Positions 37,378 through 47,887 of a stretch of DNA of 64,000 nucleotides are shown in pieces. Origin of the DNA: Trichostrongylus colubriformis (Eukaryota > Nematoda > Chromadorea > Rhabditida > Trichostrongylidae); the NCBI GenBank assembly GCA_963978905.1, contig OZ022258.1, forward strand, positions 57,024,591 to 57,088,590, in the 5' to 3' direction. The translations under genes were made by a program, and so were the position numbers. The notes under the pieces were generated by a model. That model was given only the letters and a program-made list of their open reading frames with translations. It was not told where the DNA came from and searched no databases. Within the stretch, counting starts at the first letter, position 1. Every line of letters begins with the position of its first letter.

Positions 37378-39144
37378 CAGTACGATGTTAGAGGGGGTGT
37401 GATGGATTAACACACGTGCCCGGAAAGCACTGAGTGCGGATTCGAGTCCCGTGGAGACCGCAGCTTTCCCCATAAAATACCAGTGATAACTTCGGCATCG
37501 CAGGCTGCCGCGAAAATCAGCAGCTATCAAAATCAAAATATCGTAATCAAATTTTGCTGTGGTATTGAAAGCCATTAAACACGCAATAGTTTCTATGAAA
37601 TGTCCAATGGGAATTTTTGTGCATATTCAACTATTCCGACCACAGAAACCTTCAGCCGAAATGAAGTATTCTCACTGAACTTCACGAATGAAGCATTGTC
37701 CACAAATATGCCTTCAATTTTCAACGTTGATACCACAACATTCCTCAATAATGATGGATGCATCATGGCGCCAAGAAACAATGCTATCAAACTCGTCAAA
37801 AATGGATATCCCGATCACAGGGTGTATGTCGTTAGGACAAAAAATCGCGATGCGGCATCGCGCGCGCGACGTTCGCGCACGAGTTGCCCGTTTCTGATTG
37901 GAGTAACCTTTTGCTTCATGTATTATAAGTAGCCGTTTATCTGTATCATGACCTTTTTATGCCTTTTTTCATATCCTAACGTTTTATGTGCTAATCTAGT
38001 TGTGGGGGTAGGCTATTAGACTAAGTTCGGCGTCCGGCGCTGTTTTTACCCAGGTTTTTAGCCTAAGCCTCAGTTTAGGGGAAGCTCTTGTATTCTTAAA
38101 GTGAGGATTAGGTAAAAGTATACACTTGAGTGCACAAAATGAGTATTTAGTGGTTCAATACAGAGTATTTTGTGATTTTCAAGAAGTTCACCTGAACTGT
38201 GTCTGAATGCAAACCCTCTAAAATGACGTGGTTGGTTGCAGTGGACTGCCGTCACCTAATTTTAGTAGGACATTTTGTTTATGGCGAACATCGACGACAT
38301 TTTTCGGAGCAGGGGATCGCTGAATTATTGCTTTTGCACACCAACTATGTAATGTAACCTGGATATAACTATGTTCATGACGTCTAATGGGGAACGAAGT
38401 CGTCAGCATTGGCCGACTGCGTACATTTCAAAGCCAATGCACAGGTCGAGAGTGGAGTGACCTACACCTACTGACACTCGCTACAGAGTACGACGTGTAG
38501 TAGGTTTCTACGGTCTCAATTAATTCTCCTCAGTTCGTATTTTTCTCTGCAGGAGCACTGTAGCTCTGGCGCAAAAGCGCAGCCCTAATCGGAATAGGAC
38601 AACTCGTGTGCGATCGTCGCACGCCGTACGCGGCCGCGCGATTTTTCTGTCCTAACGACATACACTCCCGATCATATACCGAGTAGAAGGGTCTGTGGGG
38701 CACTAACGGGTGTGTATTAAAAGAATTGCAGGAAAGTGAGGCCACCGCGAGCTAACTTATTGCGGCGAAAGATCTTCAAAGATGTTTGATGACCTCAGTT
38801 ATCATCAATAACCTAACCGGTTTCCCTGGCAGCACTCCATTGAAAATTTTTGAGGACCATTCTACAAATGCACGGTCGGGAGAAGCTATAAGTTGGTTTC
38901 AGTTTTTTCCCAGAACGTTGATCTCCTTTTCCTCACTGTTTCTGATTCCCGTGAGGGTCACACGACAATTGAATAAGGATACCGCTTTGGGTTCTGAAAA
39001 GATCCAGTGTTCACGTGGGTAAGGATTGGAAATCGCTGCGCCATCTCACGCGTCATGCACGGCGCGACGCGACCTTGCGAACTGGAGATAAAATCGTCCA
39101 TGTCGTGGTAAGGAGAGCAACCCGTCGAGGATTTTAGCGAAATT
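37378..39144 (+). repeat. Duplicated SINE-containing unit, copy 1, interrupted
   Basis: A unit of about 920 bp shared with 49235-50173. It starts with a tRNA-derived SINE (37378-37540), continues through TTTGCTGTGGTATTGAAAGCC and ACCACAGAAACCTTCAGCC, and after the hAT-like insertion at 37818-38666 resumes with CCGATCATATACCGAGTAGA, CACTAACGGGTG, and finally CATGTCGTGGTAAGGAGAGC. The small open frame at 37600-37932 lies in this repeat and has no recognised function. Confidence 0.6.
37818..38666. mobile_element. hAT-like nonautonomous insertion with 8-bp target duplication
   Basis: Bounded on both sides by CCCGATCA (37810-37817 and 38667-38674). The related unit at 49235-50173 has a single CCCGATCA at the same place, giving the empty site. 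Ends are inverted: CAGGGTGTATGTCGTTAGGACA on the left and TGTCCTAACGACATACACT on the right. An 8-bp duplication and CAG-type start fit hAT elements. About 849 bp, with no transposase motif seen. Confidence 0.7.
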
Positions 39145-39449
39145 CCTGCTTTTCCCTTGCCTGAAATTGCAACTCGACATCTTGGAATTCTTTGAGAGGA
39201 TTGCAATTTCTTATTCAGTAGCTCGAAAAAACGCCATTCTATTCCCAAGTATCTTTTTCTCTGTGAAGGGGAGTCAAATTTTACAGAGAATCTGAAACTT
39301 CTCCCAAACTTCTTCTGACCGAGGGCTTCTAGATGTATAAAACAGACAGCTCCTGTGTTCAGTCATATTTTGCAGGGGGGTGAGGATAAGATTGCGAAGA
39401 GAAAACACGCTTGATAGGCACAAAGATGTCGATGACGTGGTGTAAAATA

Positions 39450-40060
39450 CTCAGGAACATCTTATATTTATCGTTAACCGACCTCGTAGTTTCAATTGAG
39501 TCCCTTCAAGCAACAGAAGAAAGGTAGTGAGTAATACCGTCGAAGTCAGATTTGAAAAGTCTCTGTAGAGTGTGAACCGAGGTTCGTAGTAGCTGCAAGT
39601 TAAACAACAATATACTGTTGTAGTCACTACCACCAACTGGTGGTTCGACCAACACTATCAAGCAGTGTTGTATCATTGGAGAATACAGGATCGAGGATAT
39701 GGTTCCCTCTCGTGGGTTGATCATTATGTTGCCTGAAATCATGCGCCAACAAAACATCCAAAAGAGTAGATCAGGAATTCACATGGTTTCTTGAAACGAG
39801 ATTTTAATCAATTTCCGGTAAGTTGTAATCCCCAACAATCACAGAAGGATACTCGCATGTAATTAGATCACCAATAACATTGGAAAGTTGGTCATTGAAT
39901 AAAGAGAGCACGAAGGAGCTCTGTACACTATTACGAATCTTATTTTACTAAATTCAAAGAGAATACCAACGGCTGATATTTCATACGCCTCACGAACCGA
40001 GTCGGAAAAACTCCTATGTAGTTGTGCATACAGATTACGCAAGATACACTCGATCTCCAT
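39450..40060 (-). pseudogene. Non-LTR retrotransposon endonuclease fragment
   Basis: On the minus strand, AVGILFEFSKIRFVIVYRAP (within 39863-40060) is followed in another frame by VIVGDYNLPEID and later HILDPVFSND with PTREGN before it. These are successive motifs of an apurinic-type endonuclease (EEP fold) as found in CR1/Jockey-like LINEs: the K.R.V.VYR.P strand, the GDFN-type catalytic block and the LDLVF.ND block. Stops and frame changes show decay. No reverse transcriptase is found next to it. Confidence 0.7.
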
Positions 40061-40957
40061 CGATCAATTCCTATCAAATGAGATGTGAGCTCGTGCTTAA
40101 GTAGTTTAGTATTACCTTTTAGTAGTACTTAGTAGTTTAGTAGGCTTGTCGACAAGGCGTGCTTTGATCCTGCGTGGCATTGCTCGTAGTCTCATTTGCC
40201 GAGGAAAGCGCCATATGGTAGGAAAAGTTGTCCCAAAAAGAGTTTTTGCTTTTAATTTTACACCCGTAAATAAGAAAGAGTGGTGGACTCTCTCCATAAT
40301 GAGTTCATGCCCCTGATAACGAATACGACGTTCATTTTCGGTTGCCGGATTTGTGACGCATTCCACTGCTAGAGCTAACCGATGGTTCCCTGTCAAAGTA
40401 GCGCAAGTGGCTCCAGCACTACACAGTCATGAACAGACATTTATCGCCTTTAATTTGAGCTGTTTTTGAGGCGCCTACTTGGCGCCTACTATGATAGCGC
40501 CTACTTATCAGGATGTCACCGGAGCAAAATCGCTGATGCGAAAAATGCGAAAAAATGCGAAAAAATTTTCGTTCACTTCATTCCGACACTTGAATGTATT
40601 GTTCCTAGTGACAAACAAGATGCGCCCCCGTTGTGGAGACACAGTGTCGCCACGTGTTAACAATATTTCAGCATTACAAAGGCAGATTTGAAGTGCGAAA
40701 AGGATATTTAATTATCTGGGCGATGTGGCATTTATATGAAACTTTCACATCAGACTGGATAAAGTACGCGTGTACGCTGTGTTTACGTTTGCTTTCACAC
40801 TGTTTTAATAGAATTTACTTTTACAGGGGTATGAGTATATAAAATCAGTGTCCAAAATAGTATATCGCGTATTGTTAAAGTGCAAAATGTACAGGTATAA
40901 AAAGCAGACACGGTAATAACTTATCATTTCTCTGGTTAGGTGCACCAACAACTAAGC

Positions 40958-43900
40958 ATGCGCTCCTACAAAGACGTGAGTTTCCGCATCACTTATACCC
41001 TTTCACGATAGCTACATAAAACATTATTCAGCTCCTCCTGCTCACACTGCTATGCAGTTTACTAGGTGGAGGTAAGTAGGGAAGAAAAGCTTTATCGAGC
41101 ATATCAGAAAGCATGAACATGTACTGTTTAAGCCTTCGTCCAACCTGGTAATGCTCAACCCGGGCCTGTCCGGCAGCCAGGACCTGTCCAGCAGCCAGGA
41201 CCCGTCCAACAGCCAGGACCCGTCCAACAGCCAGGACCCGTCCAACAGCCAGGGCCTGTCCAGCAGCCAGGGCCTGTTCAGCAGCCAGGACCCGTCCAAC
41301 AGCCAGGACCCGTCCAACAGCCAGGACCCGTCCAACAGCCAGGACCCGTCCAACAGCCAGGACCCGTCCAACAGCCAGGACCCGTCCAACAGCCAGGACC
41401 CGTCCAACAGCCAGGACCCGTCCAACAGCCAGGACCCGTCCAACAGCCAGGACCCGTCCAACAGCCAGGACCCGTCCAACAGCCAGGGCCTGTCCAACAG
41501 CCAGGGCCTGTTCAGCAGCCAGGGCCTGTTCAGCAGCCAGGACCCGTCCAACAGCCAGGACCCGTCCAACAGCCAGGACCCGTCCAACAGCCAGGGCCTG
41601 TCCAACAGCCAGGGCCTGTTCAGCAGCCAGGACCCGTCCAACAGCCAGGACCGGTCCAACAGCCAGGACCCGTCCAACAGCCAGGACCTGTTCAGCAGCC
41701 AGGACCCGTCCAACAGCCAGGACCGGTCCAACAGCCAGGACCCGTCCAACAGCCAGGACCTGTTCAGCAGCCAGGGCCTGTCCAACAGCCAGGGCCTGTT
41801 CAGCAGCCAGGGCCTGTTCAGCAGCCAGGACCCGTCCAACAGCCAGGGCCTGTTCAGCAGCCAGGGCCTGTCCAACAGCCAGGACCCGTCCAACAGCCAG
41901 GGCCTGTCCAGCAGCCAGGTCCTGTCCAACAGCCAGGTCCTGTCCAACAGCCAGGGCCTGTCCAACAGCCAGGGCCTGTTCAGCAGCCAGGGCCTGTTCA
42001 GCAGCCAGGACCCGTCCAACAGCCAGGACCCGTCCAACAGCCAGGACCCGTCCAACAGCCAGGGCCTGTCCAACAGCCAGGGCCTGTTCAGCAGCCAGGA
42101 CCCGTCCAACAGCCAGGGCCTGTCCAACAGCCAGGGCCTGTTCAGCAGCCAGGGCCTGTTCAGCAGCCAGGACCCGTCCAACAGCCAGGACCCGTCCAAC
42201 AGCCAGGACCCGTCCAACAGCCAGGACCTGTTCAGCAGCCAGGGCCTGTCCAACAGCCAGGGCCTGTTCAGCAGCCAGGGCCTGTTCAGCAGCCAGGACC
42301 CGTCCAACAGCCAGGGCCTGTCCAACAGCCAGGACCTGTTCAGCAGCCAGGGCCTGTCCAACAGCCAGGACCCGTCCAACAGCGAGGACCCGTCCAACAG
42401 CCAGGACCCGTCCAACAGCCAGGACCCGTCCAACAGCCAGGACCCGTCCAACAGCCAGGACCCGTCCAACAGCCAGGACCCGTCCAACAGCCAGGACCCG
42501 TCCAACAGCCAGGACCCGTCCAACAGCCAGGACCCGTCCAACAGCCAGGACCCGTCCAACAGCCAGGACCCGTCCAACAGCCAGGACCCGTCCAACAGCC
42601 AGGACCCGTCCAGCAGCCAGGGCCTGTCCAACAGCCAGGACCCGTCCAACAGCCAGGACCCGTCCAACAGCCAGGACCCGTCCAACAGCCAGGACCCGTC
42701 CAACAGCCAGGGCCTGTCCAACAGCCAGGGCCTGTTCAGCAGCCAGGGCCTGTTCAGCAGCCAGGACCCGTCCAACAGCCAGGACCCGTCCAACAGCCAG
42801 GACCCGTCCAACAGCCAGGGCCTGTCCAACAGCCAGGGCCTGTTCAGCAGCCAGGACCCGTCCAACAGCCAGGACCGATCCAACAGCCAGGACCCGTCCA
42901 ACAGCCAGGACCTGTTCAGCAGCCAGGGCCTGTCCAACAGCCAGGGCCTGTTCAGCAGCCAGGGCCTGTTCAGCAGCCAGGACCCGTCCAACAGCCAGGA
43001 CCCGTCCAACAGCCAGGACCCGTCCAACAGCCAGGACCCGTCCAACAGCCAGGACCCGTCCAACAGCCAGGGCCTGTTCAGCAGCCAGGGCCTGTTCAGC
43101 AGCCAGGACCTGTTCAGCAGCCAGGGCCTGTCCAACAGCCAGGGCCTGTTCAGCAGCCAGGACCCGTAAAGCAGCCAGGACCCGTCCAACAGCCAGGACC
43201 CGTCCAACAGCCAGGACCCGTCCAACAGCCAGGACCCGTCCAACAGCCAGGACCCGTCCAACAGCCAGGACCCGTCCAACAGCCAGGACCTGTTCAGCAG
43301 CCAGGGCCTGTCCAACAGCCAGGGCCTGTTCAGCAGCCAGGACCCGTCCAACAGCCAGGGCCCGTCCAACAGCCAGGGCCTGTTCAGCAGCCAGGGCCTG
43401 TTCAGCAGCCAGGACCCGTCCAACAGCCAGGACCCGTCCAACAGCCAGGACCCGTCCAACAGCCAAGACCCGTCCAACAGCCAGGACCCGTCCAACAGCC
43501 AGGACCCGTCCAACAGCCAGGACCCGTCCAACAGCCAGGGCCTGTTCAGCAGCCAGGGCCTGTTCAGCAGCCAGGACCCGTCCAACAGCCAGGACCCGTC
43601 CAGCAGCCAGGACCCGTCCAACAGCCAGGACCCGTCCAACAGCCAGGACCCGTCCAACAGCCAGGACCCGTCCAACAGCCAGGACCCGTCCAACAGCCAG
43701 GACCCGTCCAACAGCCAGGACCCGTCCAACAGCCAGGACCCGTCCAACAGCCAGGACCCGTCCAACAGCCAGGACCCGTCCAACAGCCAGGACCCGTCCA
43801 ACAGCCAGGACCCGTCCAACAGCCAGGGCCTGTTCAGCAGCCAGGGCCTGTTCAGCAGCCAGGACCCGTCCAACAGCCAGGACCCGTCCAACAGCCAGGG

Positions 43901-46900
43901 CCTGTTCAGCAGCCAGGACCCGTCCAACAGCCAGGACCCGTCCAACAGCCAGGACCCGTCCAACAGCCAGGACCCGTCCAGCAGCCAGGACCCGTCCAAC
44001 AGCCAGGACCCGTCCAACAGCCAGGACCCGTCCAACAGCCAGGACCCGTCCAACAGCCAGGACCCGTCCAACAGCCAGGACCCGTCCAACAGCCAGGACC
44101 CGTCCAACAGCCAGGACCCGTCCAACAGCCAGGACCCGTCCAACAGCCAGGACCCGTCCAACAGCCAGGACCCGTCCAACAGCCAGGACCCGTCCAACAG
44201 CCAGGACCCGTCCAACAGCCAGGGCCTGTTCAGCAGCCAGGACCCGTCCAACAGCCAGGACCCGTCCAACAGCCAGGACCCGTCCAACAGCCAGGACCCG
44301 TCCAACAGCCAGGACCCGTCCAACAGCCAGGACCCGTCCAACAGCCAGGACCCGTCCAACAGCCAGGACCCGTCCAACAGCCAGGACCCGTCCAACAGCC
44401 AGGACCCGTCCAACAGCCAGGACCCGTCCAACAGCCAGGGCCTGTCCAACAGCCAGGACCCGTCCAACAGCCAGGGCCTGTCCAACAGCCAGGGCCTGTT
44501 CAGCAGCCAGGACCCGTCCAACAGCCAGGACCCGTCCAACAGCCAGGACCCGTCCAACAGCCAGGACCCGTCCAACAGCCAGGACCCGTCCAACAGCCAG
44601 GACCCGTCCAACAGCCAGGACCCGTCCAACAGCCAGGACCCGTCCAACAGCCAGGACCCGTCCAACAGCCAGGACCCGTCCAACAGCCAGGACCCGTCCA
44701 ACAGCCAGGACCCGTCCAACAGCCAGGGCCTGTCCAACAGCCAGGACCCGTCCAACAGCCAGGACCCGTCCAACAGCCAGGACCCGTCCAACAGCCAGGA
44801 CCCGTCCAACAGCCAGGACCCGTCCAACAGCCAGGACCCGTCCAACAGCCAGGACCCGTCCAACAGCCAGGGCCTGTCCAACAGCCAGGACCTGTTCAGC
44901 AGCCAGGGCCTGTCCAACAGCCAGGGCCTGTTCAGCAGCCAGGACCCGTCCAACAGCCAGGACCCGTCCAACAGCCAGGACCCGTCCAACAGCCAGGACC
45001 CGTCCAACAGCCAGGGCCTGTTCAGCAGCCAGGACCCGTCCAACAGCCAGGGCCTGTCCAGCAGCCAGGATCTCCACCTACCTTGATTGCCGTGCCCGGC
45101 TCTCCTCAATCAGGGCCTGCCCAACAAGGGTCTGCCCTGCCCGGCGCCGCCCAAAGCGGGTCTGCTCAAGTAACGCCTGCCCAACCCGCCCCTGCTCCAC
45201 CAAGGCCTCCTGCTTCCTGGGAATGTCCGAGCAACGAGTTCAGTCCAGCCTTCAGACAAACTGCTCTCGGAATGCACAACAACTTCAGGTAAAAAAAGTG
45301 ATGACTGCTGTTTTGCTTGAGTGATCCAAATCTGCTCAGGGCCTTGGTAGCTACCGGGCGAGCTAGAAATGGCTTTTATCCTGCCGAGTACGCGCCACCA
45401 ACTGGGCTAATGTATCGCCTGGTAAGCAATTAGCAATTATTAGCATGACTTAGGCAGCAACAAAGTTTGTGAGAGGTCAACGAATTCACCTTCGTTCCTC
45501 CCTGTTATGATTCAGAAATACGACTGCTGGGCGGAAGCTTATGCTCATGCACATGTGAGAAGCTGCAGCGGGCAAGCATCACAAGCTTCGTCAAGACCTG
45601 GTTGGAAAGAGAACATCCACGTTCTTCAAACAACAGCCACTGATGACTTGGGTGCCATACAGAGCGTAAGTTTGGGTTCGGGATTAAGCCCGAGTCTTGC
45701 AAAATTGCCATACCTCTAACCTTCAGTATTATTATTATTCCACTAAAATAGGCCATCGCGAAATGGCAGTCCGAACTTGCGCTCACCGGAGTACCTTCAA
45801 ACATGGTCTTTACACAGGAGATGCGTACTCCACGATTCAGAATTGGGAGAAAAATGACGAAGGTCAGTTTTTATATTGCTAGTGATAATGGCTTAAACTC
45901 GCCCCAAACTACGCTCGGCTCCATATCTGGCACGTCTTTTCTCAATCAGAGCCCCTTCCAATAGAACATGTCAGAGGAATCGTGCACGGAAAAATGATTT
46001 TTTCTATTGCTCAAATATCTATTTTTGCATTGGCTTACCAAAGGCCGCTTGCGAATCTCCATGCGAAAGTGATCCGGCTGAGATGCAGCTGCCCAAAGTG
46101 GCGAAGTGCAGAACTTCTCCGTCTCTAACCGCGGCGGACGACGGAGCGCGGCGTCTAAGGGGGTGCCGCGCCGCGTCGTCCATCACTTTGGGGAGCCCTA
46201 TCTTAGCCGGAATCCCACTTTTCCGCTTGGAACGTTGCATGCGGACCTTATTAAGCGAATACAACATAAATACAGTAGCGCTCAAAAGTCTTCGGCCAAA
46301 ACTTTTTTGTCATAACTTTTTGAATTTACTACAAGACCACCCAAAAAATGTAAAAGGTTTGGTCAAGAAAAACGGCTTTCTTTACAAAAACAAAACGAGC
46401 AAGCCTCAGAGAACATTAATATTTTGTAGAAAGACCACGACTTTTGATGACAGCGGCACAGCGGGACGGCATAGCGATGGCACTCCAAAAACAAAAAATT
46501 TCATATAACCGCGTAACCTACACCGCTGAGCGCCAGTATATTAAGTATGCAGTGTCGCCAAGTACAACATACTGAAATTTCTCTTAGATCGGTGCAGTTG
46601 CAAGAAAGTTACAAGTGGAAAACCCAAGTGAAAAACCATTTCGCCGAAGACTTTTGAGCGCTACTGTATATGGGTAACAAAAAATTTTCAGATTATCCCT
46701 GCGTGATTTCTTTGAGGAGCAGTCAAGAGTTTGTCGTCTTGCAAAAAAATCACATTAGTGATCTGGTCAACAACCGTTCATTCCACTGAAGGTAGAGTGG
46801 GGTTATTGGGACAGAATCTCAAGGATTACTGAATATTGAGGTCAAGGAACACAGTAACACGATGGTGAAAAACGGAATGGGGAGGGGGGGGGGGGGCGAA

Positions 46901-47887
46901 AATACACAAAATGGGATCTCATTCCACATTTGATCCTCTGATCCCGTCGCTGGGGAACTGGGCAAGGTCCAGCCCAGATGAATAGGTAGCAGCAGAGAAA
47001 AATGACGCATCCCTACGGCTCTGGAGCACGTTCTACAGCTGAGAGCAGCCAAAGATTGTCTCCCTGGGCTCAGCTTTCATTTGAATGGATTACTAGCAGG
47101 CCTCCTAGGTGTCCTAGAAAGTAGCCGCTTCAGTACGACCCCCCCCCCTCCCTTCTCTACCTCCTCTATGGGAGACCAAGTACAACCCCTCTTTTCTTTG
47201 CCTTTTATTGCTATGTATCTCAATCCTCAAACTATTTTACTTTTGACCTCAATTTTATAGAAAGTTTAGATCCTATTGCTTGTCGCTGACCTCTGCCGTT
47301 ACGACCCCCCTCTCTCCGTCCGGTCTATCCGGCCGAAAACGACCCTCCGCTCGAGGAATTCTCGACTCCCTGTGTACCCTGGTCACTAGAGGAGTTCCTT
47401 GTTGACCACATTAGCCTTCTCACTGCCTGTAAAATGCGTCCAACTGGGCTCAACATCACAAGTTCTACATTCTCAACTCCTTGCGAAGGGGACGAACCTT
47501 TACCAAGACCTACTTTCTCTCAAGGTATCTTTGCAGACTCCTTGCACCATTTTGGACATGAGTGGCGCTATTTTGAGACATAATTCCATAACAATACTGA
47601 AGGAGCTACAGTCCACTTCACGAAGATTCTACTGAATTTCAGATGATATGGGGTACCAATACACATATTGGTTGTGCAACACAAAGATGTAGCAAAATGT
47701 GGTTCACTTCGTGCTTATACAAAAACCAGTGAGTCTCTCTACTGTTCAGTTATCCCACTATGCCATCAATCTCACGTTTTTTAGTGTAAATAGCGTTGGA
47801 GCGAATATCTACCAGATCGGTGCTGTATGCAGTGGGTGTGGAGAGCAATGTTATCTTACTGAGGGACTCTGTGGGACCGCCGAATAG
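40958..47887 (+). CDS. Secreted CAP (SCP/TAPS) protein with 217 PGPVQQ repeats
   Basis: Exon model: 40958-40975, 41032-41071, 41133-45288, 45340-45421, 45516-45665, 45752-45862, 47643-47728, 47785-47887 (stop TAG). All introns are GT-AG, phases agree, and the coding length is 1581 codons. Residues 1-22 form a signal peptide (MRSYKDLLLLTLLCSLLGG). Residues 29-1330 are 217 PGPVQQ units. A Pro/Ala/Gln linker follows, and the CAP domain runs from about 1384 to the end: ECPSNEF, LGMHNNFR, LMYRLKYDCWAEAYAHA, RPGWKENI, GVPSNMVFT, MTKMIWGTNTHIGC, VGANIYQIGAVC and a Cys-rich tail. The usual HYTQ His is replaced (GRKMTK). A GGTTAG acceptor-like site 20 bp upstream could accept a spliced leader. The fold is that of hookworm ASP-type secreted proteins; the repeat arm is unusual and its role is unknown. 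Intron 6 is swollen by MITEs. Confidence 0.85.
41159..45064 (+). repeat. 217-copy 18-bp tandem array encoding PGPVQQ
   Basis: Every unit is 18 bp; the commonest is CCAGGACCCGTCCAACAG, and a second common form is CCAGGGCCTGTTCAGCAG. The span is exactly 217 x 18 bp, so no unit shifts the frame. The variable sites (GGA/GGG/GGT, CCC/CCT/CCG, GTC/GTT, CAA/CAG) are third codon positions of the PGPVQQ frame. I see only five replacements: Arg in the first unit (PGPVRQ), P>R at 42383, V>I at 42878, Q>K at 43169, G>R at 43466. Unit types recur in blocks, which suggests unequal exchange. The long frames on the minus strand and the SQDPSN frame on the plus strand are by-products of this array. Confidence 0.95.
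45976..46710. repeat. MITE family A copy containing a nested family B MITE (CAP-gene intron)
   Basis: The left end GGAATCGTGCACGG and right part TGGGTAACAAAAAATTTTC..GCGTGATTTC belong to family A; internal arms (AAGTGATCCGGCTGAGAT / CTTAGCCGGAATCCCACTT, TTGCATGCGGACCTTATTAAG) confirm it. The right arm is broken at 46272 by the family B element. The whole lies in the 1.78-kb intron between CAP exons 45752-45862 and 47643-47728. A further copy of the right flank (46680-46800) occurs just after the gene at 47930-48040. Confidence 0.7.
46273..46666. mobile_element. MITE family B, compact 394-bp copy
   Basis: Perfect ends CAGTAGCGCTCAAAAGTCTT and AAGACTTTTGAGCGCTACTG, TA on both sides, inserted in a family A MITE. 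TA duplication and CAGT ends fit a Tc1/mariner-mobilised element. Same family as 21926-23703. Confidence 0.8.
47110..47390. repeat. G/C-rich dispersed repeat, reverse copy (intronic)
   Basis: Blocks TACGACCCCCC and GAATTCTCGACTCCCTGTGTACCCTGG are the complement of the family seen at 6336-6640 and 50405-51620. It lies in the long CAP-gene intron. Confidence 0.4.

Noticed and set aside
41151..43169. Plus-strand SQDPSN open frame of 672 codons with its own ATG
   Set aside because: It is the neighbouring frame of the PGPVQQ exon. It ends at a TAA (43167-43169) caused by one variant unit, its variants change residues, and it does not connect to the CAP exons.
41159..45064. CRISPR-like array
   Set aside because: Contiguous 18-bp units without spacers, in frame with a coding exon; not a CRISPR.
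41028..45109. Two minus-strand open frames of about 1350 codons (LAVGRV and LLDGSW repeats)
   Set aside because: They arise from the 18-bp array, which has no stop in several frames. Unit-to-unit changes are synonymous only in the plus-strand PGPVQQ frame and alter residues here, and no exon structure or family motif supports them.
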